Below, in pieces: positions 29,148 through 40,518 of a stretch of 64,000 nt of DNA. The notes beneath the pieces were generated by a model. That model was not told the DNA's origin, did no database searches, and worked only from the letters and a program-made list of their open reading frames with translations. A program made the translations under genes and the position numbers. Positions within the stretch are counted from its first letter, which is position 1. Every line of letters starts with the position of its first letter. The DNA comes from Planococcus beigongshangi. GTDB lineage: Bacteria > Bacillota > Bacilli > Bacillales_A > Planococcaceae. The stretch is from contig NZ_JADHDU010000005.1 of the NCBI RefSeq assembly GCF_016820495.1, forward strand, positions 1-64,000. Direction: 5' to 3'.

Positions 29148-30191
29148 ATGGATGCTTTATCTTCAGCACAGAATAAACTGTTGCCGGAAATGTCCGACCT
29201 CCTGAAAAAAAGATATCAGATCCTGCAGGCGATTCATCAGGAACAGCCGATCGGCAGAAGAACCCTGAGTGAATTTTCCGGCATGACCGAACGCGATATT
29301 CGGAAAGAAACGGATCTTTTGCGCAATCAGCAATTGATCGAGATGAAAACCGTGGGGATGGTCATTACTGAGCAGGGCGAAGAAGTCCTCTCTTCATTGA
29401 AAAAATTCATGCAGGAATTGACGGGAGTAACAGATCTCGCCGATAAATTAAAGAAGCACTTGGGGATTGCGCAAGTGGTTGTGGTTCCTTCGGATTCCGA
29501 TAAGGCGATTGCTGTAAAAAATCAAATCGGGGAAGAAGCGGCCCGCATCCTTGAAAAGCATTTCGTGGGTGAGACGAAAATCGCTGTAACCGGCGGCAGT
29601 TCGCTGGCGGCGATCGCCAAAGAATTGAAGAGTGAGAAATCCTATCCGCCTCTGCAGTTTATCGCAGCGCGCGGGGGTCTCGGGGAAGATGTTCTGCACC
29701 AGGCCAATACCATCGCTTCCGATTTTGCGGAAAAGACCGGCGGCACTTTCAAAACGCTTTACCTGCCCGATCATCTTAGTGAAGAAGCATATACCATGAT
29801 GATGAAGGAACCGCTCATCAAGGAAATGATGTCTCTTTACGATCAAACGGATCTGGTTGTGCATGGCATCGGCAATGCACAGGAAATGGCGATACGCCGC
29901 CGTTCGACAGTTGAAGAACTTGAGCGGATCACAGCTGGCGGCGCCGTCAGTGAAGCGTTCGGTTATTATTTCGACGAAGAAGGCAATGTTGTTTATCGCA
30001 TCAGATCTGCGGGAATCCAATTGGAACAGGTCCAGAAAGCTCCGGCCATCCTTGCAGTAGCAGGGGGAAGGTCGAAAGCGGATGCTATCCGGTCCTATTT
30101 CAAAAATGCACCCGAACGAACGGTGCTGGTCACAGATGAAGCTGCAGCAAAAGAAATTCTAAAACTTAACGAAAACTTAGGAGGAAATTGA
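29148..30191 (+). CDS. cggR: Central glycolytic genes regulator CggR
   Basis: The 347-residue SorC/DeoR-type repressor has an N-terminal winged helix at about 15-75 (RRTLSEFSGMTERDIRKETDLL) and a C-terminal sugar-phosphate-binding domain with V-T-G-G-S-S-L-A-A-I-A and VVHGIGNAQEMAIRR. It represses its own operon in the absence of glycolytic flux, with fructose-1,6-bisphosphate as inducer. AGAAGGAG precedes the ATG. gapA follows after 1 bp. Confidence 0.97.
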   Translation: MDALSSAQNKLLPEMSDLLKKRYQILQAIHQEQPIGRRTLSEFSGMTERDIRKETDLLRNQQLIEMKTVGMVITEQGEEVLSSLKKFMQELTGVTDLADKLKKHLGIAQVVVVPSDSDKAIAVKNQIGEEAARILEKHFVGETKIAVTGGSSLAAIAKELKSEKSYPPLQFIAARGGLGEDVLHQANTIASDFAEKTGGTFKTLYLPDHLSEEAYTMMMKEPLIKEMMSLYDQTDLVVHGIGNAQEMAIRRRSTVEELERITAGGAVSEAFGYYFDEEGNVVYRIRSAGIQLEQVQKAPAILAVAGGRSKADAIRSYFKNAPERTVLVTDEAAAKEILKLNENLGGN

Positions 30192-30192
30192 T

Positions 30193-31200
30193 ATGACTTT
30201 AAAAATGGCGATTAACGGCTTTGGCCGTATTGGACGTGTAGTATTCCGTGAAGCGTTGGCAAATCCTGAAGTGGAAGTAGTGGCAGTAAACGATCTGACA
30301 GATGCAGCAATGCTTGCACACCTTTTGAAATTCGATTCAATCCACGGCACTCTTGACGCAGAAGTTTCAGCGAACGGCGAAAATATTGTCGTGAACGGCA
30401 AAGAGATCAAAGTATGCTCTGAAAAAGATCCGGCGCAATTGCCTTGGAAAGAACTTGGAATCGATATCGTCCTTGAGTCGACTGGTATTTTCACAACTGA
30501 AGAAAAAGCTTCGAAGCACATTGAAGCAGGCGCTAAGAAAGTCATCCTTTCAGCACCCGGCAAAAATGGCATGAAAATGCTTGTCATGGGCGTTAACGAA
30601 GAATCTTATGATCCTGCACAACACCATGTCGTGTCGAACGCATCATGCACAACAAACGGCTTGTCTGGAATCTCTAAAGTCCTGAACAATAAATTCGGCA
30701 TCAAGAAAGCGATGATGACGACGATCCACTCTTATACAAATGACCAGGCTCTGCTTGACGCTCCTCACTCCGACTACCGGCGCGCACGTGCAGCAGCAGA
30801 GTCGATGATCCCGACAACTACTGGCGCAGCGAAATCAGTCGCAAAAGTATTGCCGGAACTTGAAGGCAAAATCGATGGCATGGCAATCCGCGTGCCAACA
30901 CCGAACGTTTCATTGATCGACCTGGTTGCAGAACTTGAGACGGATGCGTCTGTTGAAGAAGTGAACCAAGCGCTTAAAGAAGCGACTGAAAACGAGCTGA
31001 AAGGCTACTTGGCTTACAGCGAGCTTCCACTTGTTTCACGCGATTATAACGGCAACACAGCTTCAGCGACAGTTGACGCATTGTCTACAATGGCTCTTGG
31101 CGGAAATATGGTCAAAGTCCTTGCATGGTACGACAACGAATCAGGCTATTCTGCACGCTGCGTAGACTTGGCTGTCTACATGTACAACAAGGGGCTTTAA
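30193..31200 (+). CDS. gapA: Glyceraldehyde-3-phosphate dehydrogenase (glycolytic)
   Basis: The 335-residue NAD-dependent enzyme has the Rossmann motif NGFGRIGR at 8-15, catalytic Cys152 in SNASCTTNG, the downstream His in IHSYTNDQ, and W-Y-D-N-E-S-G-Y near the C-terminus. The NDLTD segment after the second strand fits the NAD-preferring glycolytic isozyme rather than the NADP-type GapB. TTAGGAGG immediately before the ATG overlaps the cggR end. A strong hairpin separates it from pgk, so gapA can be expressed above the distal genes. Confidence 0.98.
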   Translation: MTLKMAINGFGRIGRVVFREALANPEVEVVAVNDLTDAAMLAHLLKFDSIHGTLDAEVSANGENIVVNGKEIKVCSEKDPAQLPWKELGIDIVLESTGIFTTEEKASKHIEAGAKKVILSAPGKNGMKMLVMGVNEESYDPAQHHVVSNASCTTNGLSGISKVLNNKFGIKKAMMTTIHSYTNDQALLDAPHSDYRRARAAAESMIPTTTGAAKSVAKVLPELEGKIDGMAIRVPTPNVSLIDLVAELETDASVEEVNQALKEATENELKGYLAYSELPLVSRDYNGNTASATVDALSTMALGGNMVKVLAWYDNESGYSARCVDLAVYMYNKGL

Positions 31201-31252
31201 TCCCAAAATCATAGCTTAATTACCGATGAACCTCTATAATAAAAGAGGGTAA

Positions 31253-31288
31253 AAGGGGTGGGGATTTACCCCACCCCTTATTTTTTTG
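31253..31288 (+). terminator. Strong hairpin between gapA and pgk
   Basis: An 11-bp perfect G/C-rich stem (AAGGGGTGGGG with CCCCACCCCTT) with loop ATTTA is followed by AT7G. It is an intrinsic terminator by shape, inside the glycolytic operon; partial read-through or a separate pgk promoter would be needed for the distal genes. Confidence 0.85.
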
Positions 31289-31310
31289 AATACAAATAGG
31301 AGGTATTTTC

Positions 31311-32498
31311 ATGCTGCAGAAAATGACCATGAAAGATTTGGATTTGAAAGGAAAGCGCGTATTTTGCCGAGTCGATTTCAACGTACCGATGAAAGACGGG
31401 GAAGTGACGGATGATACACGGATCCGCGCAGCTGTTCCGACTATTGAGTATTTAATCGGCGAAGGCGCAAAAGTGATTTTGGCAAGCCATTTGGGCCGCC
31501 CTAAGGGTGAGGTCAACGAAGAGATGAGGCTTGCTGCGGCAGGAGCCCGTTTAAGTGAATTGTTACATAAAGACGTAAAAAGTCTAAAAGAATCAATCGG
31601 TGAAACGGTTGAAAATGAAATCGCGGAGATGCAGGAAGGCGGCATCGTGCTGCTCGAGAACGTCCGCTTCCACGCTGGAGAAGAAAAGAATGATGAAGAA
31701 TTGGCAAAAGCTTTTGCGGGCCTTGCTGATGTCTTCGTCAATGATGCGTTCGGGGCGGCACACCGTGCACACGCTTCGACAGCCGGTATTGCGGCATATC
31801 TTCCGGCTGTATCCGGACTGCTTCTTGAAAAAGAGCTGGATGTTCTAGGTAAAGCGCTGTCTGAACCGGAACGTCCGTTTACAGCCATCATCGGCGGTGC
31901 GAAAGTGAAGGATAAAATCGGCGTAATCGATCATTTGCTTGATAAAGTCGATAACCTGATCATCGGCGGCGGTTTGTCCTATACCTTTATCAAGGCGCAA
32001 GGCCACGAAATCGGCCAATCTCTGTTAGAGGAAGATAAATTGGATCTGGCGAAAACCTTCCTTGAAAAAGCCGAAGAAAAAGGGGTTAAATTCTTCCTGC
32101 CGATCGATGCTGTAGTAGCGAGTGAGTTTTCAGCTGATGCAGAAACGAAGAGCGTGAAAATCGAAGAAATCCCTTCCGACTGGATGGGTCTTGACATCGG
32201 ACCTGAAACGGCTGATATATACAGAGACGTCATCAAAAATTCGAAGTTGATCATCTGGAATGGGCCGATGGGCGTCTTCGAAATGGAGCCGTTTGCGAAC
32301 GGCACGCGTTCCATAGCCAAGGCGATGGCTGAAACTGAAGGATATACGATCATCGGTGGCGGAGATTCTGCAGCTGCGGTCGAAAAATTCGAAGTAGCGG
32401 ACAAGATGGATCATATTTCAACAGGCGGCGGTGCTTCACTTGAGTTCATGGAAGGCAAGGATTTACCTGGTGTAAGCGCACTGACTGATAAGAAATAA
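31311..32498 (+). CDS. pgk: Phosphoglycerate kinase
   Basis: This 395-residue glycolytic kinase makes ATP from 1,3-bisphosphoglycerate. Motifs: [18 protein letters not shown] at the N-terminus, [37 protein letters not shown], and the C-terminal nucleotide motif [13 protein letters not shown] with [18 protein letters not shown] at 31299-31304 serves ATG 31311. The extra MLQKMT residues before KDLDLKGK are slightly long compared with some homologues, so ATG 31323 cannot be fully excluded. Confidence 0.98.
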   Translation: MLQKMTMKDLDLKGKRVFCRVDFNVPMKDGEVTDDTRIRAAVPTIEYLIGEGAKVILASHLGRPKGEVNEEMRLAAAGARLSELLHKDVKSLKESIGETVENEIAEMQEGGIVLLENVRFHAGEEKNDEELAKAFAGLADVFVNDAFGAAHRAHASTAGIAAYLPAVSGLLLEKELDVLGKALSEPERPFTAIIGGAKVKDKIGVIDHLLDKVDNLIIGGGLSYTFIKAQGHEIGQSLLEEDKLDLAKTFLEKAEEKGVKFFLPIDAVVASEFSADAETKSVKIEEIPSDWMGLDIGPETADIYRDVIKNSKLIIWNGPMGVFEMEPFANGTRSIAKAMAETEGYTIIGGGDSAAAVEKFEVADKMDHISTGGGASLEFMEGKDLPGVSALTDKK

Positions 32499-32533
32499 AC
32501 GAGTTGTCCAAATCATGGAAAGGGAGTGTTTTC

Positions 32534-33295
32534 TTGAGAAAACCGATTATTGCCGGAAACTGGAAAATGTATAAAACCGCTTCGGAGGCATCGGCTTTTA
32601 TCGAAGAAGTGAAGACGGCTTTGCCTGACACGGGAAAAGTGGATGCAGTTATTTGTGCTCCAGCCGTATTCCTTCAAAACCTGTCGGCATCCGTTGAGCA
32701 AACCGGTTTGAAGATCGGGGCGCAGACGATGCACGAGGAAAAAGAAGGGGCCTTTACGGGTGAAACCAGTCCAGTCCAATTAAAAGATCTGGGTGTGGAA
32801 TATGTCATTATCGGCCATTCCGAACGCCGTCAGTATTTCAATGAAACAGACGAGTCTGCAAATAGAAAAGTCCAGTCTGCATTTGAGCACGGCCTGGCAC
32901 CCATTCTTTGTGTGGGTGAATCTTTGGAACAGCGTGAAAGCGGCGAAACCGGTCAAGTGGTCGAAGCACAGATTGAAAAAGGAATGGCAAATCTATCAGC
33001 GGATCAGGCGGCATCTCTTGTCATCGCCTATGAGCCGATCTGGGCTATCGGTACGGGTAAAACGGCGACGGCAGAAGATGCCAACGAAGTATGCGGCATC
33101 ATCCGTAACAAAGTCGCATCCCTGTTTTCTGGTGAAACAGCTCAGGCAGTACGCATCCAATACGGCGGCAGTGTCAAACCGGCCAATATTGAAGAACTTC
33201 TGGGCATGGAGCACATTGACGGCGCTCTAGTGGGCGGCGCAAGTCTGGAAGCGGAGTCGTTCCTTAAACTATTGGAGGCTGGTGCAAATGCGTAA
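32534..33295 (+). CDS. tpiA: Triosephosphate isomerase
   Basis: The 253-residue TIM barrel starts [15 protein letters not shown] with the catalytic Lys region. The catalytic His lies in [12 protein letters not shown], the Glu and loop 6 in [15 protein letters not shown], and the phosphate site in [10 protein letters not shown]. The frame begins at 32504, but AAAGGGAG at 32519-32526 and the family N-terminus fix the TTG start at 32534. It overlaps gpmI by 8 bp. Confidence 0.98.
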   Translation: MRKPIIAGNWKMYKTASEASAFIEEVKTALPDTGKVDAVICAPAVFLQNLSASVEQTGLKIGAQTMHEEKEGAFTGETSPVQLKDLGVEYVIIGHSERRQYFNETDESANRKVQSAFEHGLAPILCVGESLEQRESGETGQVVEAQIEKGMANLSADQAASLVIAYEPIWAIGTGKTATAEDANEVCGIIRNKVASLFSGETAQAVRIQYGGSVKPANIEELLGMEHIDGALVGGASLEAESFLKLLEAGANA

Positions 33296-34820
33296 TACGC
33301 AAAATCCGGTGGCTTTGATCATTTTGGATGGTTTCGGCTGCCGCGAAGAAACATTCGGCAATGCCGTTGCCCAGGCCAACAAACCGAATTTTGACCGCTT
33401 ATGGAACCATTATCCCCATGAACTCCTGACGGCATCAGGAGAAGCTGTCGGGCTGCCGGATGGCCAAATGGGGAATTCGGAAGTCGGCCATTTGAATATC
33501 GGTGCGGGCCGGATTGTCTATCAGAATTTAACGCGCATCAACAAAGCGATCCGTGAACGCGAATTCTTTCAGAATCCAGCTTTTTTGGAAGCAATTTCAA
33601 AAGCGAAAGCTAATAACTCGGCTCTTCATTTGATGGGGTTATTATCAGATGGCGGAGTGCACAGCCATTATGAGCATTTATTCGCTCTATTGGAATTGGC
33701 GAAACAGCATGACCTTGAACAGGTTTATGTCCACGGCTTTTTGGATGGCCGGGATGTTGGACCGCAAACTGCTTTACAGTATATAGAAGAAACAGAAGCG
33801 AAAATGGCGGAAATCGGTATCGGTAAATTTGCTTCGATTTCAGGCCGCTATTATGCCATGGACCGAGATAAACGCTGGGACCGTGCTGAAACGGCTTACC
33901 GCGTTCTGGTTGATGGCACCGGCCTTCATGCATCAGATCCAAGTGAGGGCGTCATCAGGTCCTACGACCAGGGGATCATGGATGAGTTCGTTGTTCCGTT
34001 TTATATCGAAGAAAACGGGGAGCCGGTGGCGACGATCAAGTCCGAGGATTCACTCATCTTCTTCAACTTCCGGCCGGACCGGGCGATTCAGCTGACTTCG
34101 GCTTTATTGACGACGGATTTCGACAGTTTTCCGTTAAGCCCGAATCATCCGTTCCGACTCACTTTTGTATCTTTCACAGCATATAGTGATGTGTTGCCGA
34201 CACGTATCGCTTTTGAGACATTAAATCTCGAAAATACAGTCGGTGAAGTGATTTCTTCGAATGGTTTAACCCAATTAAGAATTGCAGAGACAGAAAAATA
34301 TCCGCATGTCACTTTCTTTATGAGCGGCGGACGTGAAAATGTCTTCCAGGGTGAAGAACGGATCCTCGTCAATTCACCGAAAGTGGCGACTTACGATCTG
34401 CAGCCGGAAATGAGTGCTTACGAAGTCACTGACCGGCTGATTGAAAAGATTGAAGCGGAAGCGCATGACGCCATCATCCTGAATTTCGCAAATCCGGATA
34501 TGGTCGGCCACAGCGGCATGCTGGAGCCGACGATCAAAGCGATTGAGACAGTCGATGAATGCCTCGGCAGAATTGTCGATGCTCTGCATGCTAAAGGCGG
34601 TACAGCCATCATCACTGCGGATCACGGAAATTCGGATGAAGTGCTGACGCCCGAAGGCTTGCCGATGACGGCGCATACGACAAACCAGGTACCGGTGATC
34701 GTTACGAAATCAGGCGCCGTTCTGAGACCGGGTGGAATTCTTGCAGATTTGGCCCCGACGCTATTGAAATTGATGGATATCGAACAACCGGCAGAAATGA
34801 CCGGAAAACCACTATATTAA
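33288..34820 (+). CDS. gpmI: 2,3-bisphosphoglycerate-independent phosphoglycerate mutase
   Basis: The 510-residue Mn-dependent mutase of the alkaline phosphatase superfamily has metal-binding Asp in LIILDGFG, catalytic Ser64 in [14 protein letters not shown], the [22 protein letters not shown]-type substrate block, and the C-terminal metal-binding TADHGNSDE and [11 protein letters not shown]. In Bacillus this enzyme is pH- and Mn-sensitive, which matters in sporulating relatives. GGAGG at 33274-33278 serves ATG 33288, inside the end of tpiA. Confidence 0.98.
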   Translation: MRNTQNPVALIILDGFGCREETFGNAVAQANKPNFDRLWNHYPHELLTASGEAVGLPDGQMGNSEVGHLNIGAGRIVYQNLTRINKAIREREFFQNPAFLEAISKAKANNSALHLMGLLSDGGVHSHYEHLFALLELAKQHDLEQVYVHGFLDGRDVGPQTALQYIEETEAKMAEIGIGKFASISGRYYAMDRDKRWDRAETAYRVLVDGTGLHASDPSEGVIRSYDQGIMDEFVVPFYIEENGEPVATIKSEDSLIFFNFRPDRAIQLTSALLTTDFDSFPLSPNHPFRLTFVSFTAYSDVLPTRIAFETLNLENTVGEVISSNGLTQLRIAETEKYPHVTFFMSGGRENVFQGEERILVNSPKVATYDLQPEMSAYEVTDRLIEKIEAEAHDAIILNFANPDMVGHSGMLEPTIKAIETVDECLGRIVDALHAKGGTAIITADHGNSDEVLTPEGLPMTAHTTNQVPVIVTKSGAVLRPGGILADLAPTLLKLMDIEQPAEMTGKPLY

Positions 34821-36131
<1,311 letters not shown>

Positions 36132-36133
36132 TA

Positions 36134-36161
36134 GAGAAAAGAGGATTTTTCCTCTTTTTTC
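36134..36161 (+). terminator. Terminator of the glycolytic operon
   Basis: AGAAAAGAGG pairs with CCTCTTTTTTCT around loop ATTTTT, with a T-rich right arm, directly after the eno stop. Confidence 0.85.
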
Positions 36162-36169
36162 TATTGCTA

Positions 36170-36198
36170 TTGTCATAGGTCGCAATTTTTGGTAAACT
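36170..36198 (+). promoter_or_regulatory. SigA-type promoter of secG
   Basis: TTGTCA at 36170-36175, 17 bp, TAAACT at 36193-36198, 40 bp before the secG start. Confidence 0.75.
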
Positions 36199-36237
36199 TA
36201 TTCTTGTTGTGAAGGTTTTAATCAGGAGGTGGAATTT

Positions 36238-36465
36238 ATGCATACGTTGTTAATGACGTTACTCGTCATCGTATCGCTCGCATTAATCGTTGTCGTACTA
36301 TTGCAATCAGGGAAAAGTGCAGGTCTTTCAGGAGCCATCTCCGGTGGAGCTGAGCAACTTTTCGGCAAGCAAAAAGCACGTGGACTTGATCTTGTCCTCC
36401 ACCGTGTAACGATTGTACTTGCTGCCTTATTCTTTATTTTGGCTATCGCCGTAACGAAAGTATAA
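36238..36465 (+). CDS. secG: Preprotein translocase subunit SecG
   Basis: The 75-residue membrane protein has two hydrophobic helices (about 2-22 and 55-74) separated by a cytosolic loop with the family motif [23 protein letters not shown]. SecG joins SecYE and helps SecA-driven protein export. The in-frame GTG at 36229 is part of the AGGAGGTG ribosome binding site, so ATG 36238 is the start. The secG-est-rnr-smpB-ssrA order is the same as in B. subtilis. Confidence 0.96.
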   Translation: MHTLLMTLLVIVSLALIVVVLLQSGKSAGLSGAISGGAEQLFGKQKARGLDLVLHRVTIVLAALFFILAIAVTKV

Positions 36466-36480
36466 TGTAGATGACTAAAT

Positions 36481-36515
36481 CGCCTGACCAATAAACTGGT
36501 TGGGCGTTTTCTTTT
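36481..36515 (+). terminator. Terminator of secG
   Basis: CGCC-TG-ACCA pairs with TGGT-TG-GGCG around loop ATAAAC and is followed by TTTTCTTTT, 15 bp after the secG stop. Confidence 0.85.
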
Positions 36516-36521
36516 ATAATC

Positions 36522-36684
36522 GATATTCCGCAAAACAGCTTCGCTTTCCTAGGGGCTTGCACTGAGCTAACTCGGGCTCGTTCCACTTCACCCAAGTGGA
36601 TCTCAGCACTTCGCTCGAAACAGAGTTGGAAAGCCAACTCCGTTTCTTTTCCCTTGGGAGTCTTCGCTATTTTGCTCCATATCT
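36522..36684. repeat. Dispersed element, short copy C with MITE-like ends
   Basis: This 163-bp stretch lies in the 358-bp gap between secG and est. Left end GATATTCCGCAAAACAGC and the complement of the right end, GATATGGAGCAAAATAGC, form imperfect terminal inverted repeats. The same end sequences bound the cores of copies A and B. The interior is unrelated to A and B and holds its own hairpin (GAGTTGG-AAAG-CCAACTC). No coding potential is seen. Confidence 0.75.
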
Positions 36685-36741
36685 CAGCTATATAAAAAAT
36701 ATATATTTCTAGTTAGGATAAATATATTGATTATTGATTGT

Positions 36742-36790
36742 AGTGGAAGGCGGCGACTCCCGCAGAAAGCGTCCGCCTGAAACGGAAATC
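36742..36790 (+). repeat. Internally deleted copy of the GC-rich palindromic repeat
   Basis: GGCGGCGACTCC is joined directly to CGCAGAAAGCGTCCGCCTG. The full form at 51863-51977 has the same two flanks with about 70 bp between them. It lies 34 bp before the est start region. Confidence 0.75.
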
Positions 36791-36823
36791 AATACATGGA
36801 TAATAACAACTGGAGGGATTTGT

Positions 36824-37570
36824 ATGAGGATTACACCGCCGAAACCATTTTTCTTCAAAGCGGGACCACGTGCGGTTCTTTTATTGCATGGCTTTACCGG
36901 CAATTCCGCTGATGTGCGGATGCTAGGGCGTTTTCTGGAAAAAAAAGGTTATACATCGCTTGCCCCTCATCTGGAAGGGCATGGAGTGGAACCGGAACAA
37001 TTAGTGAAAAGCGGACCTGAAGGCTGGTGGCGCGAAGTTGAAAAGGCTTATCAGACATTGAAAGACGAAGGCTATTCGGAAATTGCTGTCGGCGGATTGT
37101 CGCTTGGCGGCGTATTATCATTGAAAGCCGGGTATACATTCCCTGTAAAGGGTGTGTTTACGATGTGCTCTCCGATGATTATGAAAACGACGGATTTATT
37201 GTTTGAAGGAGTCATCCAATACGCCCGGAATTACAAAAAGCTTGAAGGAAAAGACGACGCTGTTATCGAAGAAGAGATAAACGCCCTTCGTGAACACGGC
37301 ATGGCTTCACTGGCGGATCTGCGGGAATTGGTGCAGGATGTCCGGACACATGCCGACCACGTATATGCACCGGTGTTTGTAGTGCAGGGGTCTTTGGATA
37401 ATGTGATTGATACTGATTCCGCCAATATTATTTACGATACAGTGGAATCATTCGATAAGAAGATTAAATGGTACGAGAAATCGGGGCATGTTATTACCTT
37501 GGATAAGGAAAAAGAACAATTGCATGAAGATGTATTGGAATTTCTCGAATCGCTCGATTGGAGCGTGTGA
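36824..37570 (+). CDS. est: Carboxylesterase (Est30/YvaK family)
   Basis: The 248-residue alpha/beta hydrolase is close in length to Geobacillus Est30. Triad: Ser93 in GGLSLGG, Asp near 192 in GSLDNVID and His near 222 in [10 protein letters not shown]. The oxyanion segment is [12 protein letters not shown]. Such enzymes hydrolyse short- to medium-chain esters; the natural substrate is unknown. The frame begins at 36734, but TGGAGGG at 36811-36817 serves ATG 36824. It overlaps neither secG nor rnr; rnr follows after 23 bp. Confidence 0.95.
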   Translation: MRITPPKPFFFKAGPRAVLLLHGFTGNSADVRMLGRFLEKKGYTSLAPHLEGHGVEPEQLVKSGPEGWWREVEKAYQTLKDEGYSEIAVGGLSLGGVLSLKAGYTFPVKGVFTMCSPMIMKTTDLLFEGVIQYARNYKKLEGKDDAVIEEEINALREHGMASLADLRELVQDVRTHADHVYAPVFVVQGSLDNVIDTDSANIIYDTVESFDKKIKWYEKSGHVITLDKEKEQLHEDVLEFLESLDWSV

Positions 37571-37593
37571 GATTGCCAGAAGGAGGAATTGAT

Positions 37594-39915
37594 ATGGGAA
37601 ACAATGAAATATCGCTGGATCAGCGCCTGCTGTCATTTATGCGGGAAGATGCATATAAACCGCTGACTGTTCAGGAAATTGAAGAACAGTTCGGATTTGA
37701 AGATGCAGACGAATTTAAGGAATTGGTAAAAACACTGGTTAAATTGGAAGAAAAAGGACTATTGGTGCGTTCACGTGCGAATCGATATGGGGTTCCAGAA
37801 CGGATGAACCTGATGAGCGGCAAGTTCATCGGACATCCACGCGGCTTCGGTTTTGTCGCATATGATGAAGCTGGCCAGGATGATATCTTTATTCCGCCGA
37901 CAGAAGTGAACGGCGCCATCAACGGTGACCGGGTTATGGTAAGAATTGCGGAATCTTCGGGCGGTGACCGCCGTGAAGGTGCAATCATCCGTATTTTGGA
38001 ACGCGGCACGACGCAGGTGGTCGGAACTTTCCAGGACAACCGCGGCTTTGGTTTTGTCGTTTCAGATGATAAAAAAATGAATATGGATATTTTTATTGCC
38101 AAAGATGATACGCTCGGCGCGATAGACGGCCATAAAGTGGTCGTGGAAATCACAGGCTGGCCAGAAGGCAGAAAATCAGCCACCGGAATGGTCAAACAGA
38201 TTCTCGGCCATAAAAATGATCCGGGTGTGGATATCCTTTCCATCATCCATAAACACGGAATTGAAATTGAATTTCCACAGACGGTGCTTGATGAAGCAAA
38301 TGCCGTGCCGGATGAAATCGATCCGCAGGACGTCGAAGGCAGAAGAGATCTTCGCGAAGAAGCGATCGTCACGATTGACGGTGCCGACGCGAAAGACCTG
38401 GATGATGCCGTGCAGGTGCTTAAACTGGAAGATGGCACATATAAACTCGGCGTCCATATTGCAGATGTCAGCCATTACATCAAGGAAGGGTCGGAAATGG
38501 ACCGGGAAGCATATGACCGTGCGACAAGCGTGTATTTGACGGACCGTGTTATTCCGATGATTCCTCACCGCCTGTCGAACGGCATCTGTTCACTGAATCC
38601 GAACGTTGACCGCCTGACATTATCTTGTGAAATGATTTTCAATGACCAGGGAGAAGTCCTGTCCCATGAAATTTTCCAGAGTGTGATCCGTACTTCGGCA
38701 AGAATGACATATACGGACGTTTATGAAATTCTTGAACAGGATAATCAGGAGCTGAAAGAGAAATACAGTGCACTGGTGCCGATGTTTGAAAAGATGAAGG
38801 AATTGGCGGAAATTCTCCGTACGAAACGTATGCGCCGCGGTGCCATCGATTTTGACTTTAAAGAATCGAAAGTACTGGTGGACGAAGACGGCAATCCGAT
38901 TGATGTGGTCGTCCGGGAACGTACAGTTTCTGAACGCCTCATCGAAGAATTCATGCTTGCGGCCAATGAAACTGTGGCTGAACATTTCCATCGTATGGAA
39001 GTGCCGGCACTTTACCGCATCCACGAAGATCCGAAGCCTGAAAAACTGCAGCGTTTCTTTGAATTCGTCACTAATTTTGGTATCGTTGTAAAAGGTACTG
39101 GTAACCAGGTCCATCCGCGTGCATTACAGGAAATCGTGGAATCTGTCGCTGGGAAGCCGGAAGAACCGGTTGTTTCAACGATGATGCTCCGTTCCATGCA
39201 ACAGGCGAAGTATTCAGCGGAAAGCCTGGGGCATTTCGGTCTTTCGACTGAATTCTATACGCACTTCACATCGCCGATCCGCCGTTATCCGGATTTGATC
39301 ATCCATAGGCTGATCCGCACGTATCTGATAGAGAAAGACCTTTCGAAATCGACAATTATGCACTGGGAAGCGAATATGGATGATATCGCGACGCATACTT
39401 CTGAACGTGAAAGACGTGCGGTGGAAGCTGAGCGCGATACGGATGCTCTCAAGAAAACCCAGTTCATGGCCGATAAGATCGGTGAGGAATTTACAGGGAT
39501 CGTTTCTTCTGTGACGAACTTCGGCCTATTCATTGAGTTGCCGAATACAATCGAAGGGCTGGTCCATGTTTCCAATATGACGGATGACTTCTACCGTTTC
39601 GACGACCGCCAGATGATGATGATCGGCGAGCGCAGCAACCGCCAGTTCCGCATCGGTGACGAAGTGGAGATCAAAGTGATCGGCGTCAAACCGGAAGAAT
39701 CAGCCATTGACTTTGAAATTGTCGGTATGGTGCAAAATGTCCGCCGTACAAGAAAAGACGCGCCGAAAGTGATCCGCGCATCGAAAAAAGAAGGCGCTGG
39801 GAAAGTCGGGCGTGACGGCAAGAAAACAGACGGAGGACCGACCCGCAAGGGCAAGAATCCGAAAAAGAAATTCTATGAAGGCGCAGCGAAGAAGAATAAG
39901 CGCAAAAAGAAATGA
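37594..39915 (+). CDS. rnr: Ribonuclease R
   Basis: The 773-residue 3'-5' exoribonuclease of the RNB family has an N-terminal helix-turn-helix (about 15-65), two cold-shock domains ([19 protein letters not shown] and [18 protein letters not shown]), the RNB catalytic block [16 protein letters not shown] with Mg-binding aspartates, [15 protein letters not shown], a C-terminal S1 domain ([20 protein letters not shown]) and a lysine-rich tail. RNase R degrades structured RNAs, including mRNAs released by trans-translation, which fits its location before smpB and ssrA. AAGGAGG precedes ATG 37594; the frame's earlier codons lie inside est. Confidence 0.98.
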   Translation: MGNNEISLDQRLLSFMREDAYKPLTVQEIEEQFGFEDADEFKELVKTLVKLEEKGLLVRSRANRYGVPERMNLMSGKFIGHPRGFGFVAYDEAGQDDIFIPPTEVNGAINGDRVMVRIAESSGGDRREGAIIRILERGTTQVVGTFQDNRGFGFVVSDDKKMNMDIFIAKDDTLGAIDGHKVVVEITGWPEGRKSATGMVKQILGHKNDPGVDILSIIHKHGIEIEFPQTVLDEANAVPDEIDPQDVEGRRDLREEAIVTIDGADAKDLDDAVQVLKLEDGTYKLGVHIADVSHYIKEGSEMDREAYDRATSVYLTDRVIPMIPHRLSNGICSLNPNVDRLTLSCEMIFNDQGEVLSHEIFQSVIRTSARMTYTDVYEILEQDNQELKEKYSALVPMFEKMKELAEILRTKRMRRGAIDFDFKESKVLVDEDGNPIDVVVRERTVSERLIEEFMLAANETVAEHFHRMEVPALYRIHEDPKPEKLQRFFEFVTNFGIVVKGTGNQVHPRALQEIVESVAGKPEEPVVSTMMLRSMQQAKYSAESLGHFGLSTEFYTHFTSPIRRYPDLIIHRLIRTYLIEKDLSKSTIMHWEANMDDIATHTSERERRAVEAERDTDALKKTQFMADKIGEEFTGIVSSVTNFGLFIELPNTIEGLVHVSNMTDDFYRFDDRQMMMIGERSNRQFRIGDEVEIKVIGVKPEESAIDFEIVGMVQNVRRTRKDAPKVIRASKKEGAGKVGRDGKKTDGGPTRKGKNPKKKFYEGAAKKNKRKKK

Positions 39916-39920
39916 GCAGG

Positions 39921-39944
39921 GAGCGGCTCACGGGCCGCTCTTTT
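39921..39944 (+). terminator. Weak terminator-like hairpin between rnr and smpB
   Basis: GAGCGGC pairs with GCCGCTC around TCACGG and is followed by only four T. It may attenuate rather than stop transcription into smpB. Confidence 0.6.
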
Positions 39945-39966
39945 GGACTAATTTGAGGTGGAAGCA

Positions 39967-40431
39967 ATGGCAAAAGGATCAGGCAATGTAATTGCCCAGA
40001 ACAAAAAAGCCGGCTTTGATTATTTTATCGAAGAAACGATGGAAGCCGGTATTGTGCTGCAAGGCACGGAGATAAAATCTGCACGAAACGGCAAAGTGCA
40101 GTTGAAGGATGCTTTCGTCCGCATACGCGGCGGAGAAGCGTGGATTTCAAATATGCACATCAGTCCGTATGAACAAGGGAATATCTTTAACCACGACCCG
40201 ACCCGATCACGGAAATTGCTGCTGCATAAAAAACAGATTCGTGAACTCGAATCCCATTCGAAAGAACAGGGGGTCACAATCGTTCCGCTCAGAATGTACT
40301 TGAAGGACGGTTTCGCAAAAATTCTGATCGGTGTGGGTAAAGGGAAGAAAAACTATGACAAGCGGGAAGATCTGAAACGGAAAGACGCCAAACGGGAAAT
40401 TGACCGTGCGATGAAAGAACGCAGCCGTTAA
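39967..40431 (+). CDS. smpB: SsrA-binding protein SmpB
   Basis: The 154-residue partner of tmRNA binds the tRNA-like domain of SsrA and enters the decoding centre of stalled ribosomes. Motifs: [38 protein letters not shown], and the C-terminal basic tail [30 protein letters not shown] at 39954-39960 serves ATG 39967; the in-frame GTG 39958 lies in this site. The tmRNA gene itself follows 87 bp downstream. Confidence 0.98.
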   Translation: MAKGSGNVIAQNKKAGFDYFIEETMEAGIVLQGTEIKSARNGKVQLKDAFVRIRGGEAWISNMHISPYEQGNIFNHDPTRSRKLLLHKKQIRELESHSKEQGVTIVPLRMYLKDGFAKILIGVGKGKKNYDKREDLKRKDAKREIDRAMKERSR

Positions 40432-40433
40432 GC

Positions 40434-40462
40434 TTGAAGTCTGACTATCTTTGTCTTATAAT
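40434..40462 (+). promoter_or_regulatory. Promoter of ssrA
   Basis: TTGAAG at 40434-40439, 17 bp, TATAAT at 40457-40462. Transcription from here would give a leader of about 50 nt removed by RNase P. Another TATAAT at 40511-40516 is only 3 bp from the mature 5' end, too close to be the promoter of that end. Confidence 0.7.
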
Positions 40463-40518
40463 AGGTTTAGAACCAAAGCACGATTGAGTCACACTCTCTC
40501 CGTGTCTTCTTATAATGA

